Assembly: GCF_015694725.1 (NCBI RefSeq)
Contig: NZ_JADQDQ010000012.1
Location: forward strand, 1 to 64,000
Source of the DNA: Hymenobacter jeongseonensis
Lineage (GTDB): Bacteria > Bacteroidota > Bacteroidia > Cytophagales > Hymenobacteraceae
Length of the DNA: 64,000 nucleotides
Direction of reading: 5' to 3'
Part shown: positions 1 through 8,214 of the stretch, in pieces
Numbering within the stretch: the first letter of the stretch is position 1
Layout: each line of letters opens with the position of its first letter
The notes under the pieces: generated by a model
What the model saw: the letters and a program-made list of their open reading frames with translations, nothing else
Databases searched by the model: none
What the model was told of the DNA's origin: nothing
Translations under genes and position numbers: made by a program

Positions 1-354
1 ACGACGGGTACGTTTGGGGTTCATGGCGTTGACTAAGATAGCCGCCATTTACTGTCCAACTTTTGGGGAGTACTACAAAAAGGCAATAACCTGACGGGTA
101 CTTTTTTGACGACGACCGGGGATTACCATCATTTATCTGGGAGCATCGCAATACATAATAAAATACAGCATTTGCTACTCAGCACTTTTGATGGCAGTCA
201 TGCTTTGTTATTTAATGGGTTGTTATCTTTTGGAAATGACCCAACTATAAAAGGTGACTTGTACTCCACTAAATCCGGCCACCAAACCTTCACCGCCGTC
301 CTCGACCCCAACGCCAAATTGCCCCAGCTCCCGAAAAGCGCCTCCAGCAACTAG
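1..354 (+). pseudogene. Frameshifted remnant of a TlpA-like lipoprotein
   Basis: The frame ending with TAG at 352-354 encodes, from about nt 69, a segment closely matching residues ~185-265 of the intact TlpA-like protein at 441-1742 (shared GTFLTTTGDY, STFDG and AVLDPNAKLP). In that frame a TAA lies at 34-36. The matching upstream residues (PTFG) sit in a different frame at about 58-68, so a shift of two bases near 68-70 breaks the gene. The copy stops right after DPNAKLP and lacks the thioredoxin domain. Codons are AT-rich from ~110 to 255 and GC-rich after that. The 5' part lies outside the window. I infer a decayed duplicate rather than a working 82-residue gene starting at TTG 106. Confidence 0.7.
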
Positions 355-440
355 CGCCACCCGGCAACCTAATGGCCCGGCTGGCAGTTGTGCCCCCCGG
401 TTGGCGCTGCCAGCATTCCCTTCGCACATTTGCACTACTT

Positions 441-1742
441 ATGACGACGTTTTCCCTCCGTTTGCTGGCCACGGCCGCCGCGGGCCTGAGCCTGTTGGCC
501 AGCTGCGATTCTTCCTCCACCAAAAAAGAAACCGCTGACACCAGCGCCACCGATGCCAGCGTGGCCCTGCCCGCGGGCCTGAAAGCCGGCCATTGGCAAG
601 GCTTTGTGCGGACCCAGAACAAGGCCATCGGCTTCGAGTTCGACGTGGCTGTGGAGCAGGGCAAGCCCGTGGTGTACCTCATCAACAAGGGCCTGGATGG
701 CCAGGAACGCCTGCGCTGCAACGACATTTCGGCGGCCGGCGACTCGGCCACCATCCGCCTGCACGTATTCGATGCCGCACTAGTGGTCCGGGCCGATGGC
801 GAGAATAAACTCACCGGCACGTGGGTGAAATACGACGCGCCTGCCTCCTACCGGGTGCCGCTGGTGGCCCTCTACGGCGAGAAGCCCCAGCCCGCCGCCA
901 CCGCCAACACGCCTGATTTCAACGGCACCTGGCGGGTCACTTTCAAAGAAGACGACGGCAAGACCTACCCGGCGGTGGGTGTGTTCAAGCAGCAGGGCGC
1001 GGCCATTACGGGCACGTTTCTCACCACCACCGGCGACTACCGCTACCTTTCCGGCGCGGTGCTGCCCACCGGCATGGGCATGTCGACGTTCGATGGCAAC
1101 CACGCCTTTCTCTTCCAGGCCGCCAAGCAGCCGGATGGCACCCTGAAAGGCGATTTCTACAGTGGCAAAGCCGGCCACGAAACCTGGACGGCCGTGCTCG
1201 ACCCCAACGCCAAACTCCCCGACGCTTATTCGCTCACTGCCCTTAAAAAGGGCGAGACCAAGCTCGATTTCAAATTCCCCAGCGTGTTCGAAGGCGGCGT
1301 GGTTTCGCCCGCCAGCCCCGTATACCAGGGCAAAGTGGTGGTGGTGCAGTTGTTGGGCTCGTGGTGCCCCAACTGCATGGACGAAACCGCTTTCCTGGCG
1401 CCCTGGTACGAGAAAAACAAGAGCCGCGGCGTGGAAGTCATCGGCCTGGGCTACGAGCGTAGCTCCGATTACAAAGTGGCTTCGGCCCGCCTGCGCAACC
1501 TGCGCGAGCGCTACAACATCAAGTATGAGCTAGCCGTGGCCGGGGTGTCGAACAAGGATTCAGCGGCCAAGTCGCTGCCGCAGCTGGCGCAGGTGCTGGC
1601 CTTCCCCACCACCATTTTCATCGATAAAAAAGGCTTCGTGCGGAAGATTCACACCGGCTTCTCGGGGCCGGGCACGGGCAAGTACTACGAAGAAGAAATT
1701 GCGGGCTTCAACCGGGAAGTCGACAAGTTATTAAAAGAATAG
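441..1742 (+). CDS. TlpA-like thioredoxin-fold lipoprotein
   Basis: This 433-residue protein is a predicted periplasm-facing thiol:disulfide oxidoreductase of the TlpA/peroxiredoxin-like type. The ATG at 441 is preferred over the ATG at 372 because it is followed at once by a lipoprotein signal ending in a lipobox (LLASC, Cys22). Residues ~25-275 form a family-specific N-terminal region. Residues ~285-433 form the thioredoxin fold, with the active site WCPNC at 308-312 and a cis-Pro region (FPTT) near 393. The redox partner is unknown; likely roles are thiol reduction of envelope proteins or cytochromes. The broken copy just upstream suggests a local duplication. The product class is secure, the substrate is not. 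Confidence 0.85.
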   Translation: MTTFSLRLLATAAAGLSLLASCDSSSTKKETADTSATDASVALPAGLKAGHWQGFVRTQNKAIGFEFDVAVEQGKPVVYLINKGLDGQERLRCNDISAAGDSATIRLHVFDAALVVRADGENKLTGTWVKYDAPASYRVPLVALYGEKPQPAATANTPDFNGTWRVTFKEDDGKTYPAVGVFKQQGAAITGTFLTTTGDYRYLSGAVLPTGMGMSTFDGNHAFLFQAAKQPDGTLKGDFYSGKAGHETWTAVLDPNAKLPDAYSLTALKKGETKLDFKFPSVFEGGVVSPASPVYQGKVVVVQLLGSWCPNCMDETAFLAPWYEKNKSRGVEVIGLGYERSSDYKVASARLRNLRERYNIKYELAVAGVSNKDSAAKSLPQLAQVLAFPTTIFIDKKGFVRKIHTGFSGPGTGKYYEEEIAGFNREVDKLLKE

Positions 1743-1880
1743 TGCATAGTTAAAAAAGAAGAGGTAAATTGTAATACCCCGGTGCAGAACGGTTTAACAC
1801 CCGTTGCGGCCCCACGCACGGGCCCGCAGCGGGCGGCTGGCACGGCAGATTCGGTTTTCCACCTCTTCTTCCTTTTAGCT

Positions 1881-2738
1881 ATGAAAAATATTCTGGTACC
1901 CACCGATTTTTCGCCCGAAGCGCACTACGCCTACGAAGTGGCCCTGCAACTGGCGCAGCACACAGGCGGCAGCGTCACGCTGCTGCACGTACTCGAGGAA
2001 CTCGGCGACTCCGGCGGCGGATTTAGCAGCGTGGGCGGGCCGGTTGGCGGGGGCGGGCTCGACCAAATCTTCCCCATCAAGCTGATAGAAGCCACCAAAT
2101 ACCGCCTCCAAACGCTGCAGGAAGAAGCCCAGATACGGGCCGAGGGGGTGCCGGTGCAGCACTCGCTGAAAACCGGCGCGGTGAGCGACAGCATCCTCCG
2201 GGCCATCCAGAAATACGGAATCGACCTGGTGGTGATGGGCGCCCGGGCCCACGGGGGCTTGCAGCACCTGTTTGTGAGTTCGCACGCCGAGCAGATGATA
2301 CGCCTAGCGCCCTGCCCCGTGCTCACGGTGAAGCACGAACACGCGCAGTTTGAGGTGCGCAACATTGTGTTTCCGTTCGACTTCTCGGGGAGCCCGGCGG
2401 GCGCCCTCGACGGCTTACGCCAGGTGCAGGCCGTGTTCCCGCAGGCCCGGCTGCACCTGCTGCACGTGCTGGTGGGCCACCAGGTAGAACCCAGTCGGCA
2501 GCAGGAGCAGATTCAGCGGTTTGCCCTGCAGCATCGGCTCACCAACTGGCAGCCGGCCGTGGTGGAGGCCGACCGCCCCAGCACCGGCATCGAGCAGTAT
2601 GCTCACAGCGTGCAATCCGATTGGGTGGTGATGCCCACCCACGGCCGCTCCGGCCTGAGCACCTGGCTGCGGCCCAGCGTGGCCGAAGCCGTGGCCACCC
2701 ACGCCTTCCCCCCGGTGATGACCTACCATTTTCAATAG
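1881..2738 (+). CDS. Universal stress protein, two Usp domains
   Basis: This 285-residue cytoplasmic protein carries two UspA-like domains (about 1-150 and 155-285). The first starts with the typical ILVPTDFS strand, and the in-frame ATG at 1881 places that strand at the N-terminus, so the longer frame from 1782 is not used. The ATP-binding loop G-x2-G-x9-G-S is degraded in both halves: domain 1 has an Ala and a Ser where the second and third Gly belong, and domain 2 starts with Pro instead of Gly. It may therefore not bind ATP in the usual way. A close paralogue follows 116 bp downstream. The family is tied to stress, starvation and low-oxygen survival; the specific role here is unknown. Confidence 0.9.
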   Translation: MKNILVPTDFSPEAHYAYEVALQLAQHTGGSVTLLHVLEELGDSGGGFSSVGGPVGGGGLDQIFPIKLIEATKYRLQTLQEEAQIRAEGVPVQHSLKTGAVSDSILRAIQKYGIDLVVMGARAHGGLQHLFVSSHAEQMIRLAPCPVLTVKHEHAQFEVRNIVFPFDFSGSPAGALDGLRQVQAVFPQARLHLLHVLVGHQVEPSRQQEQIQRFALQHRLTNWQPAVVEADRPSTGIEQYAHSVQSDWVVMPTHGRSGLSTWLRPSVAEAVATHAFPPVMTYHFQ

Positions 2739-2854
2739 CACCCGCGTTCAGAAGCAACAAGCGATGCCCGGTAGCAGACGACTTCCCTGGGAAGTTATCC
2801 GTAAGACAATCAGTCTACTGAAGTTTGTGGGCCCTTCACCTTCCCTTTTCTCCG

Positions 2855-3730
2855 ATGAAACACATCCTCGTCCCCACCGACTTTTCGGCCGAATCGCACC
2901 ACGCCTACGAGGTGGCCCTGCAGTTGGCGCAGCGCACGGGCGGCAGCGTCACGCTGCTGCACGTGCTCGAAGCGCCCGAAGCCACCACGGCCAATTTCAG
3001 CACCTTTGGCGGGCCGGTGAACGGGTCGGAGCTTCCAAACAGCAGCGGCGGCATGGACGAGTTGTTCACCATCAAGCTGATGGAAGTGACCAAGCGCCGC
3101 ATGCACGCCCTAAAAGACGAGGCCCACCGTCTCGCCCCGGGCGTATCGGTGCAGGATACGGTGGAGGTTTCGCGCATCGGCGACGGCATTCTGGCCGCCG
3201 TGGAGAAGCACGGCATCGACCTAGTGGTGATGGGCGCCCAGGGCCACGGCGCCATGGAGGGCTTTTTTGTGGGTTCGAACACCGAGCGCATGATTCGCCT
3301 GGCGCCCTGCCCGGTGCTCACGATAAAGCACCCGCAAGCGCAGTTTGAGGTGCGCAATATTGTGTTCCCGTCGGATTTCACCGAAGAATCGGCCGCCGCT
3401 ACCGACGGTCTGCGCCAAGTGGTGGCCGCCTTCCCCGGCGCCACGGTGCACCTGCTGCACATCGTGTCCGATGCCAATTACGAAACGGGACAGCAGCACA
3501 TGCAGGCCTTTGCCCAACGGGCGGGGCTGTCCAAGGTCGAGATGGAAGTAGTGAATGCGGCCAGCACCACCAGCGGCATCGAGCAATACGCCCAGCAGGT
3601 GAAAGCCGATTTGGTGGTCATTCCCACCCACGCCCGCTCGGGGCTGAGCCGCTTCTTCCAAACCAGCATCGCCGAAACCGTGGCCACCAACGCCTTTCCG
3701 CCGGTCCTGACGTACCACCTGGCGTCTTAA
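2855..3730 (+). CDS. Universal stress protein, two Usp domains (second copy)
   Basis: This 291-residue protein is a tandem-domain UspA protein and a close paralogue of the gene at 1881. The ATG at 2855 puts the ILVPTDFS strand near residue 4. Unlike its neighbour, domain 1 keeps a complete nucleotide loop (GAQGHG followed nine residues later by GS), so it probably binds ATP. Domain 2 again lacks the first Gly (PTHARSG). Conserved stretches are also close at the DNA level, pointing to a tandem duplication. One intact and one degraded nucleotide site suggests the two copies have diverged, for example as partners in a heterodimer; that is inference. Confidence 0.9.
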   Translation: MKHILVPTDFSAESHHAYEVALQLAQRTGGSVTLLHVLEAPEATTANFSTFGGPVNGSELPNSSGGMDELFTIKLMEVTKRRMHALKDEAHRLAPGVSVQDTVEVSRIGDGILAAVEKHGIDLVVMGAQGHGAMEGFFVGSNTERMIRLAPCPVLTIKHPQAQFEVRNIVFPSDFTEESAAATDGLRQVVAAFPGATVHLLHIVSDANYETGQQHMQAFAQRAGLSKVEMEVVNAASTTSGIEQYAQQVKADLVVIPTHARSGLSRFFQTSIAETVATNAFPPVLTYHLAS

Positions 3731-3754
3731 TAGTTAGGGCGCTGCGGCAGGAAT

Positions 3755-5179
3755 TTACTTGTTGGGCTTTGCCAAGCGCAGCCGCACCTGAAAGTCATTG
3801 CGGGGCCGCAGGGTAATGAGCGGCTGCATGGTGATGGGCGGCTGGTTCGCCACCCACTCAATGCCGAACTGCCGCAGCAGCTCCAATGTCACGAGTTGCA
3901 TTTCGGTGAGGGCGAACTGCATGCCGACGCACAGGCGCGGCCCGCCGCCAAAGGGGACGTAGGCAAACGACTGCACCGGGCGCGGCTGCCCGGGCGCGAA
4001 ACGGCCTGGCAGGAATTCTTCCGGCGCGTCCCAATACTTTCCGTCGTGGTGCAGGCCGTAGAAGTAGAGCGAGAACAGCGTGCCTTTGGGGATATGCAGG
4101 CCGTTGTAGTCGTCGTCGGCCAGGGCCACGCGGTCCACCATCCAGGCGGGCGGGTAGTGGCGCATGGCCTCCTGCACAGCGTTGAGGGCTTTGCTCAGGC
4201 GCGGAAGGTCCTCAAACGTGGGTGGCCGGCCGGCGAGCACGGCGTCCATTTCGGTGCGGATGCTAGCGGCTTCCGCCGGATGATGGGCTAGCAGGTAGGT
4301 GAGCCAGGTGAGGGCGTTGGCGCTGGTTTCGTGGCCGGCCACGAGCAGAATGAGGGCCTCGTCGAGCACCCGCTCGGGGGTCATGGGCTCGCCGGTGTCC
4401 TCGTAGCGCACGTCGAGCAGCATTTGCAGCAGGTCGTCGGGCGGCGTGGCACTGGGCTCCCGGTTGGCCGCTTGGCGCTGGGCTATGTAGCGGGCCAGCA
4501 GCGCGCGGAGCTCGGCCGCCAGCGCGTCGTGGTAGCGAAACTGGCCCCGCACCCAAAACCACGGCTTGAAATACGGCTGGCGAATGGAGCGCACGAAAAA
4601 CGCTTGAATCTCGGTAATCAACCCGGCCAGGCGGTCCAGCTCCGCTTCGGGGAAATTGGTACTGAACACCGAACGGGCAATGATGCGAAACGTGAGCCGC
4701 GTCATCAGCTCGTGCACCGGCACGGCGAGGGCACCTCCCCCACTGGCGGCCTGCGCGGCCAGAGGCGCCAGGGTTTCGGCCGTAATCTCCTGCATGAGGC
4801 CCGTGAGGCCGGCCACCCGCTGCCGGTGAAACCCCGGCTGAATGAGCCGGCGCTGCCGCAGCCAGTCGGGGCCTTCGTTCGTGAGCAGGCCGTGGCCTAT
4901 GTAGCGTGAAAAACCCTGGGTAAACTTCGATTTGGCGTAGTTGCGGTGGTTTTTCTGGAGAATGTGCTGGGTCAGGCCCGGGTCGCGGGTGAGGATGCTT
5001 TTCTCCACCCCGCCGATGAACAGTTCCACGGTGTCGCCGTAGCGGGCCAAGGTGGCGTCCAGCACCGGCAGCGGGTCTTTGGCCAGCGCAAACGAGCGCA
5101 GCAGAGAGCGCCAGCGCGGCACCCGCGGCAACGAAACCTTGTCCTCCGGTGCTTCAAGCGCTGTTTTTAAGGTTGCCAT
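3755..5179 (-). CDS. Cytochrome P450 monooxygenase
   Basis: This 474-residue soluble bacterial P450 has all core signatures: the I-helix oxygen-activation motif AGHETS at 281-286, the K-helix E337-x-x-R340, and the heme-thiolate loop FGGGPRLCVG with Cys417 as iron ligand. There is no signal peptide or membrane anchor, so it should be cytosolic. No ferredoxin or ferredoxin reductase gene is adjacent, so electrons must come from a partner encoded elsewhere. The substrate cannot be read from the sequence; fatty acids, terpenoids or xenobiotics are all possible. It is transcribed away from the zinc-ribbon gene at 5332 and ends 24 bp from the end of the second Usp gene, convergent with it. Confidence 0.93.
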   Translation of the reverse strand: MATLKTALEAPEDKVSLPRVPRWRSLLRSFALAKDPLPVLDATLARYGDTVELFIGGVEKSILTRDPGLTQHILQKNHRNYAKSKFTQGFSRYIGHGLLTNEGPDWLRQRRLIQPGFHRQRVAGLTGLMQEITAETLAPLAAQAASGGGALAVPVHELMTRLTFRIIARSVFSTNFPEAELDRLAGLITEIQAFFVRSIRQPYFKPWFWVRGQFRYHDALAAELRALLARYIAQRQAANREPSATPPDDLLQMLLDVRYEDTGEPMTPERVLDEALILLVAGHETSANALTWLTYLLAHHPAEAASIRTEMDAVLAGRPPTFEDLPRLSKALNAVQEAMRHYPPAWMVDRVALADDDYNGLHIPKGTLFSLYFYGLHHDGKYWDAPEEFLPGRFAPGQPRPVQSFAYVPFGGGPRLCVGMQFALTEMQLVTLELLRQFGIEWVANQPPITMQPLITLRPRNDFQVRLRLAKPNK

Positions 5180-5331
5180 AGCTCATTTATAGTACCCGCA
5201 TAGCCCCTCGGCGGCCGTCAAAAATAACCGCTGAGTCGGGCAATTCATCTTTTTTCAAATCCCCTCCGTAAACCCAATCGAAGTGCGGACCGCTGCACTT
5301 TGTCCTTTCCTCCAACCAACCCTTTCCCCTT

Positions 5332-5628
5332 ATGTGGATTCAGCAAAACCCCAGCTCGCCCGCTCCGCTGGCCGACTTGCAAGGCCGTGCCGTTGGCCTC
5401 AAGTTTGAGTGCCAGCACTGTAACACCGAAGTTTTCACTGACCTCATCGGTGTCCCTGCCCCCAACGAGCACGCCGACTCGGTCGAGCACGCGGAAAACC
5501 ACGAAATAGAGGAAATAAAGTGCCCCGGCTGCGACATGAAGCATTCCCTGGAAGTAGACAGTTCGTTTGATGGCGTGACCTTCAAGGTGAGCGATGCCAA
5601 AGAAATCAGCTACCAGGTAGCTCAATAA
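5332..5628 (+). CDS. Small zinc-ribbon-like protein
   Basis: This 98-residue acidic protein has two CxxC pairs, C27-x2-C30 and C64-x2-C67, spaced as in a zinc ribbon. It lacks a signal peptide and membrane segments and is likely cytoplasmic. The region between the pairs is rich in Glu and His. I do not recognise a named family. It stands alone: the P450 gene is divergent, and a strong stem-loop terminator begins 16 bp after its stop, so it is probably a single-gene transcript. Metal binding is inferred from the cysteine spacing only. Possible roles are an RNA- or protein-binding accessory factor or a metal buffer. Confidence 0.75.
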   Translation: MWIQQNPSSPAPLADLQGRAVGLKFECQHCNTEVFTDLIGVPAPNEHADSVEHAENHEIEEIKCPGCDMKHSLEVDSSFDGVTFKVSDAKEISYQVAQ

Positions 5629-5643
5629 ACCCGGAATTAATTG

Positions 5644-5683
5644 AATGCAAAAGCCGCTCAAGTTGAGCGGCTTTTGCATTTTT
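5644..5683 (+). terminator. Rho-independent terminator, bidirectional
   Basis: An 18-bp perfect inverted repeat (5644-5661 and 5663-5680) centred on one base is followed by T residues. It lies between the stop of the zinc-ribbon gene and the end of the convergent polyprenyl synthase gene and could serve both. Confidence 0.85.
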
Positions 5684-5726
5684 GAACCAGGCAGCAGAAC
5701 CAGCGGAAATCCGTTCAAGCAGCGCG

Positions 5727-6734
5727 CTACTTCTCCCGCTCGATGGTGTAGTTGATTAATTCCTCCAGCGACGTGCGGCTCGGCGATTCCGGGAAGGTGT
5801 GCAGGATGGCCAGCGCCTCGTCGCGGTACCGCTTCATGGTGGCAATGGCGTAATCCAAGCCGCCCGACTTCTTCACAAATTCAATCACCTGCTGCACCCG
5901 GTCGCGGTGGCCGTCGTTGTTTTTTACGTTGAAGATGACCTTGCGCTTTTCCAGCCAGGAAGCTTGCTGAAGGGCATAAATCAGCGGCAGGGTCATCTTT
6001 TTTTCCTTGATATCGATGCCGACGGGCTTGCCGATTTCGGCCGTGCCGTAGTCAAACAGGTCGTCCTTTATTTGGAAGGCTATGCCGACCTTTTCGCCGA
6101 ACAGCCGGGCCCGTTCAATGGCTTCTTTGTCGGCGCCCACCGAAGCCGCGCCCACGGCCGTGCAGGAGGCAATGAGCGAGGCGGTTTTTTGGCGAATGAT
6201 ATCGAAATAAACGTCTTCGGTGATGTCGAGCTTCCGGGCTTTCTCAATCTGCAACAGCTCGCCTTCGCTCAACTCGCGCACCGCGTTGCTCACAATTTTC
6301 AGCAGGTCGAAATCGTCGTTTTCCAAGGCCAGCAACAAGCCGCGCGACAACAGGTAATCGCCCACCAGTACGGCAATCTTGTTCTTCCACAGCGCATTGA
6401 TGGAGAAGAAGCCGCGGCGGTAGTTGCTCTCGTCCACCACGTCGTCGTGCACGAGGGTGGCCGTGTGCAGCAGCTCGATGAGCGCCGCGCCGCGAAAGCA
6501 GGCTTCGGGCAGCGGGTCGCCGGTGGCGGGCTCGGGCCGAGCGGCGCGGGCCGTGAGAAACACGAACATCGGCCGAATCTGCTTGCCTTTGCGCTTCACA
6601 ATGTACCCCATTATCTTATCGAGCAGCAGCACTTTGGTGCGCATCGATTGGCGGAACTTGTGTTCAAACTCTTCCATTTCGGCCGCGATGGGCGCCTGAA
6701 TCTGGTCGAGGGAAAAGGGCGAAGTATGGGGCAT
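5727..6734 (-). CDS. Long-chain polyprenyl diphosphate synthase
   Basis: This 335-residue enzyme condenses isopentenyl diphosphate onto an allylic primer to make the long isoprenoid side chain of menaquinone. It is of the trans-type, octaprenyl-synthase-like (IspB) class. It shows the GKxxRP primer-site motif near 50-55, the first Asp-rich motif DDVVD at 97-101, and the second DDLFD at 224-228 preceded by Lys. The ATG at 6734 is chosen because the upstream extension to 6818 has no homologous look and would overlap the divergent promoter. Product chain length cannot be fixed by eye. It is divergent from the hydrolase at 6860. Confidence 0.92.
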   Translation of the reverse strand: MPHTSPFSLDQIQAPIAAEMEEFEHKFRQSMRTKVLLLDKIMGYIVKRKGKQIRPMFVFLTARAARPEPATGDPLPEACFRGAALIELLHTATLVHDDVVDESNYRRGFFSINALWKNKIAVLVGDYLLSRGLLLALENDDFDLLKIVSNAVRELSEGELLQIEKARKLDITEDVYFDIIRQKTASLIASCTAVGAASVGADKEAIERARLFGEKVGIAFQIKDDLFDYGTAEIGKPVGIDIKEKKMTLPLIYALQQASWLEKRKVIFNVKNNDGHRDRVQQVIEFVKKSGGLDYAIATMKRYRDEALAILHTFPESPSRTSLEELINYTIEREK

Positions 6735-6848
6735 TGCGGCGACAATGATACGGCAGAACCGGGGAGCGGCCGACTGGCCGACGCCCAACTTTTCGCCGTA
6801 GTTATCGATTGTAACCATTGGAACGACTGTTTGGCTGGCCGCGGCCCC

Positions 6849-6856
6849 TACCTTCG
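6849..6856 (+). promoter_or_regulatory. -7 promoter box (TACCTTCG)
   Basis: TACCTTCG matches the Bacteroidota -7 consensus TAnnTTTG at seven of eight positions. It ends three bases before the ATG at 6860, which predicts a leaderless or almost leaderless transcript. Confidence 0.5.
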
Positions 6857-6859
6857 CCT

Positions 6860-7720
6860 ATGCTCACTCACTCGCCTTTTCTGCTCTCCGGCACGCGCCA
6901 CGGTCGCGCTTTCGAAGCCGACGCCACGTATCAGGCTACTGGCCAGCCCAAACCGGTGGTGGTTTTTGTGCACGGGTTCAAAGGATTTAAAGACTGGGGC
7001 CACTTCCCGTTGCTCGCCGATTTTTTTGCGGAGCAAGGCTTTGTTTTCGTCAAGCTCAACCTCTCGCACAACGGCTTGGTGGTGGGCGGCACCGGCGACC
7101 TGGAGGATTTGGACGCCTTTGGCCGTAATAATTTCAGCATCGAGCTCGACGACATTGGGCAGGTAATCGACGCGCTGTTCACGCCCGGCGCCACGCCCGT
7201 TCCCGCCGCCGAGATGGACCTGAACCGCCTTTACCTGGCGGGCCACAGCCGGGGCGGCGGCCTGGTGCTGCTGAAGGCGGCCGAAGACAGCCGCGTGCGG
7301 GCCGTGGCCACCTGGGCGGGCATTGCCGACATCGACCAGCGCTGGCCCCAATCCGTGCTGGACGAGTGGCGGCGGGCCGGCGTGCTGCACGTGCCCAACT
7401 CGCGCACCGGCCAGCAACTGCCGCTCCACTACCAGATTCTGGAGGACTACATCGCCAACCGCCCGCGCCTTGATATTCCGCACAACGTGCGCCGCCGGGT
7501 GCGCCAGCCCCTGCTGGTGGTGCACGGCGACGAGGACGAAACCGTGCCCCTGGAGGCCGCCCGCACCCTGCACCAACTCAAGCCCGACGCCGAGCTGCTG
7601 CTGGTGCCTGGCGCCGGGCACATGTTTGGCGGTGCCCACCCCTGGCCCGAAACCGCTTTGCCTGAGCCCGCCCGAATTGTGGCGGAGCGTACTGCGGAGT
7701 TTTTTCATAGGCAAGCGTGA
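6860..7720 (+). CDS. Alpha/beta hydrolase (dienelactone-hydrolase-like)
   Basis: This 286-residue protein has the alpha/beta hydrolase fold. It shows an early HGFKG oxyanion-type motif, the nucleophile elbow GHSRGG with Ser130, a late acid in HGDEDETVP (about 229-236) and a catalytic His in GAGHMFGG (about 253-260). There is no signal peptide, so it is probably cytoplasmic. Substrate is unknown; esters or peptides are typical. Its 3' end overlaps the start of folK by four bases (GTGA), so the two are translationally coupled. The ATG at 6860 lies just after a -7 box; the frame could also open at 6818, but that start would sit upstream of the predicted promoter. Confidence 0.88.
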   Translation: MLTHSPFLLSGTRHGRAFEADATYQATGQPKPVVVFVHGFKGFKDWGHFPLLADFFAEQGFVFVKLNLSHNGLVVGGTGDLEDLDAFGRNNFSIELDDIGQVIDALFTPGATPVPAAEMDLNRLYLAGHSRGGGLVLLKAAEDSRVRAVATWAGIADIDQRWPQSVLDEWRRAGVLHVPNSRTGQQLPLHYQILEDYIANRPRLDIPHNVRRRVRQPLLVVHGDEDETVPLEAARTLHQLKPDAELLLVPGAGHMFGGAHPWPETALPEPARIVAERTAEFFHRQA

Positions 7721-8214
7721 GCCGTTCGGTAACGGCCTACCTGCTGCTGGGCAGCAACCTTGGCGACCGGGCCGCGCTGCTGCAAGCAGCCCGCGCCCAG
7801 CTGGCTGCCACGGCTGGCCGAGTGGTGGTGGCATCGGCGCTGTACGAAACGGCGGCTTGGGGCCGGGAAGACCAGCCGGCTTTTCTCAACCAAGCCCTAG
7901 CCGTTGAGACATCTCTATCCGCCGAGCAGCTGTTGGAGCAATGCTTGGCCGCCGAGCGGCAGGCCGGTCGGGAACGGCTCGAACGCTGGGGCAGCCGCAC
8001 GCTCGATGTAGACATATTGTTTTATGGGCAGGAGATAATAGCCCAGCCCGGCCTTGCGGTGCCCCACCCGCGCCTGGCCGAGCGGCGCTTTGCGCTGGTG
8101 CCGCTGGCCGAAATCGTGCCTTCCCAGTGGCTGTCGCCACTTGGCCCAACCGTGGCGGAGCTGCTCGCCCACTGCCCCGACCCGCTGCCCGTGCGACGGT
8201 GGCCGAACGAATAA
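7717..8214 (+). CDS. folK: Hydroxymethyldihydropterin pyrophosphokinase
   Basis: This 165-residue enzyme transfers pyrophosphate from ATP to 6-hydroxymethyl-7,8-dihydropterin in folate synthesis. Recognisable features are the N-terminal LLGSNLGDR, the ALYETAAWG region, the FLNQ substrate segment, the RWGSRTLDVDILFY signature (about 90-104) carrying the Mg-binding Asp pair, and PHPRLAERRFAL. It starts with GTG at 7717 inside the stop of the hydrolase gene (GTGA overlap), which supports both the start and an operon. No other folate genes are adjacent. Length and motifs agree with monofunctional FolK. Confidence 0.95.
   Translation: MSRSVTAYLLLGSNLGDRAALLQAARAQLAATAGRVVVASALYETAAWGREDQPAFLNQALAVETSLSAEQLLEQCLAAERQAGRERLERWGSRTLDVDILFYGQEIIAQPGLAVPHPRLAERRFALVPLAEIVPSQWLSPLGPTVAELLAHCPDPLPVRRWPNE

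Noticed and set aside
106..354. A functional 82-residue gene starting at TTG 106
   Set aside because: It aligns with the interior of a longer domain, lacks a signal peptide or promoter, and upstream homology continues in another frame.
5799..7166. 455-residue plus-strand frame opposite the polyprenyl synthase gene
   Set aside because: It is antisense to a clear gene and has the composition of a GC-driven shadow frame; no domain is recognisable.
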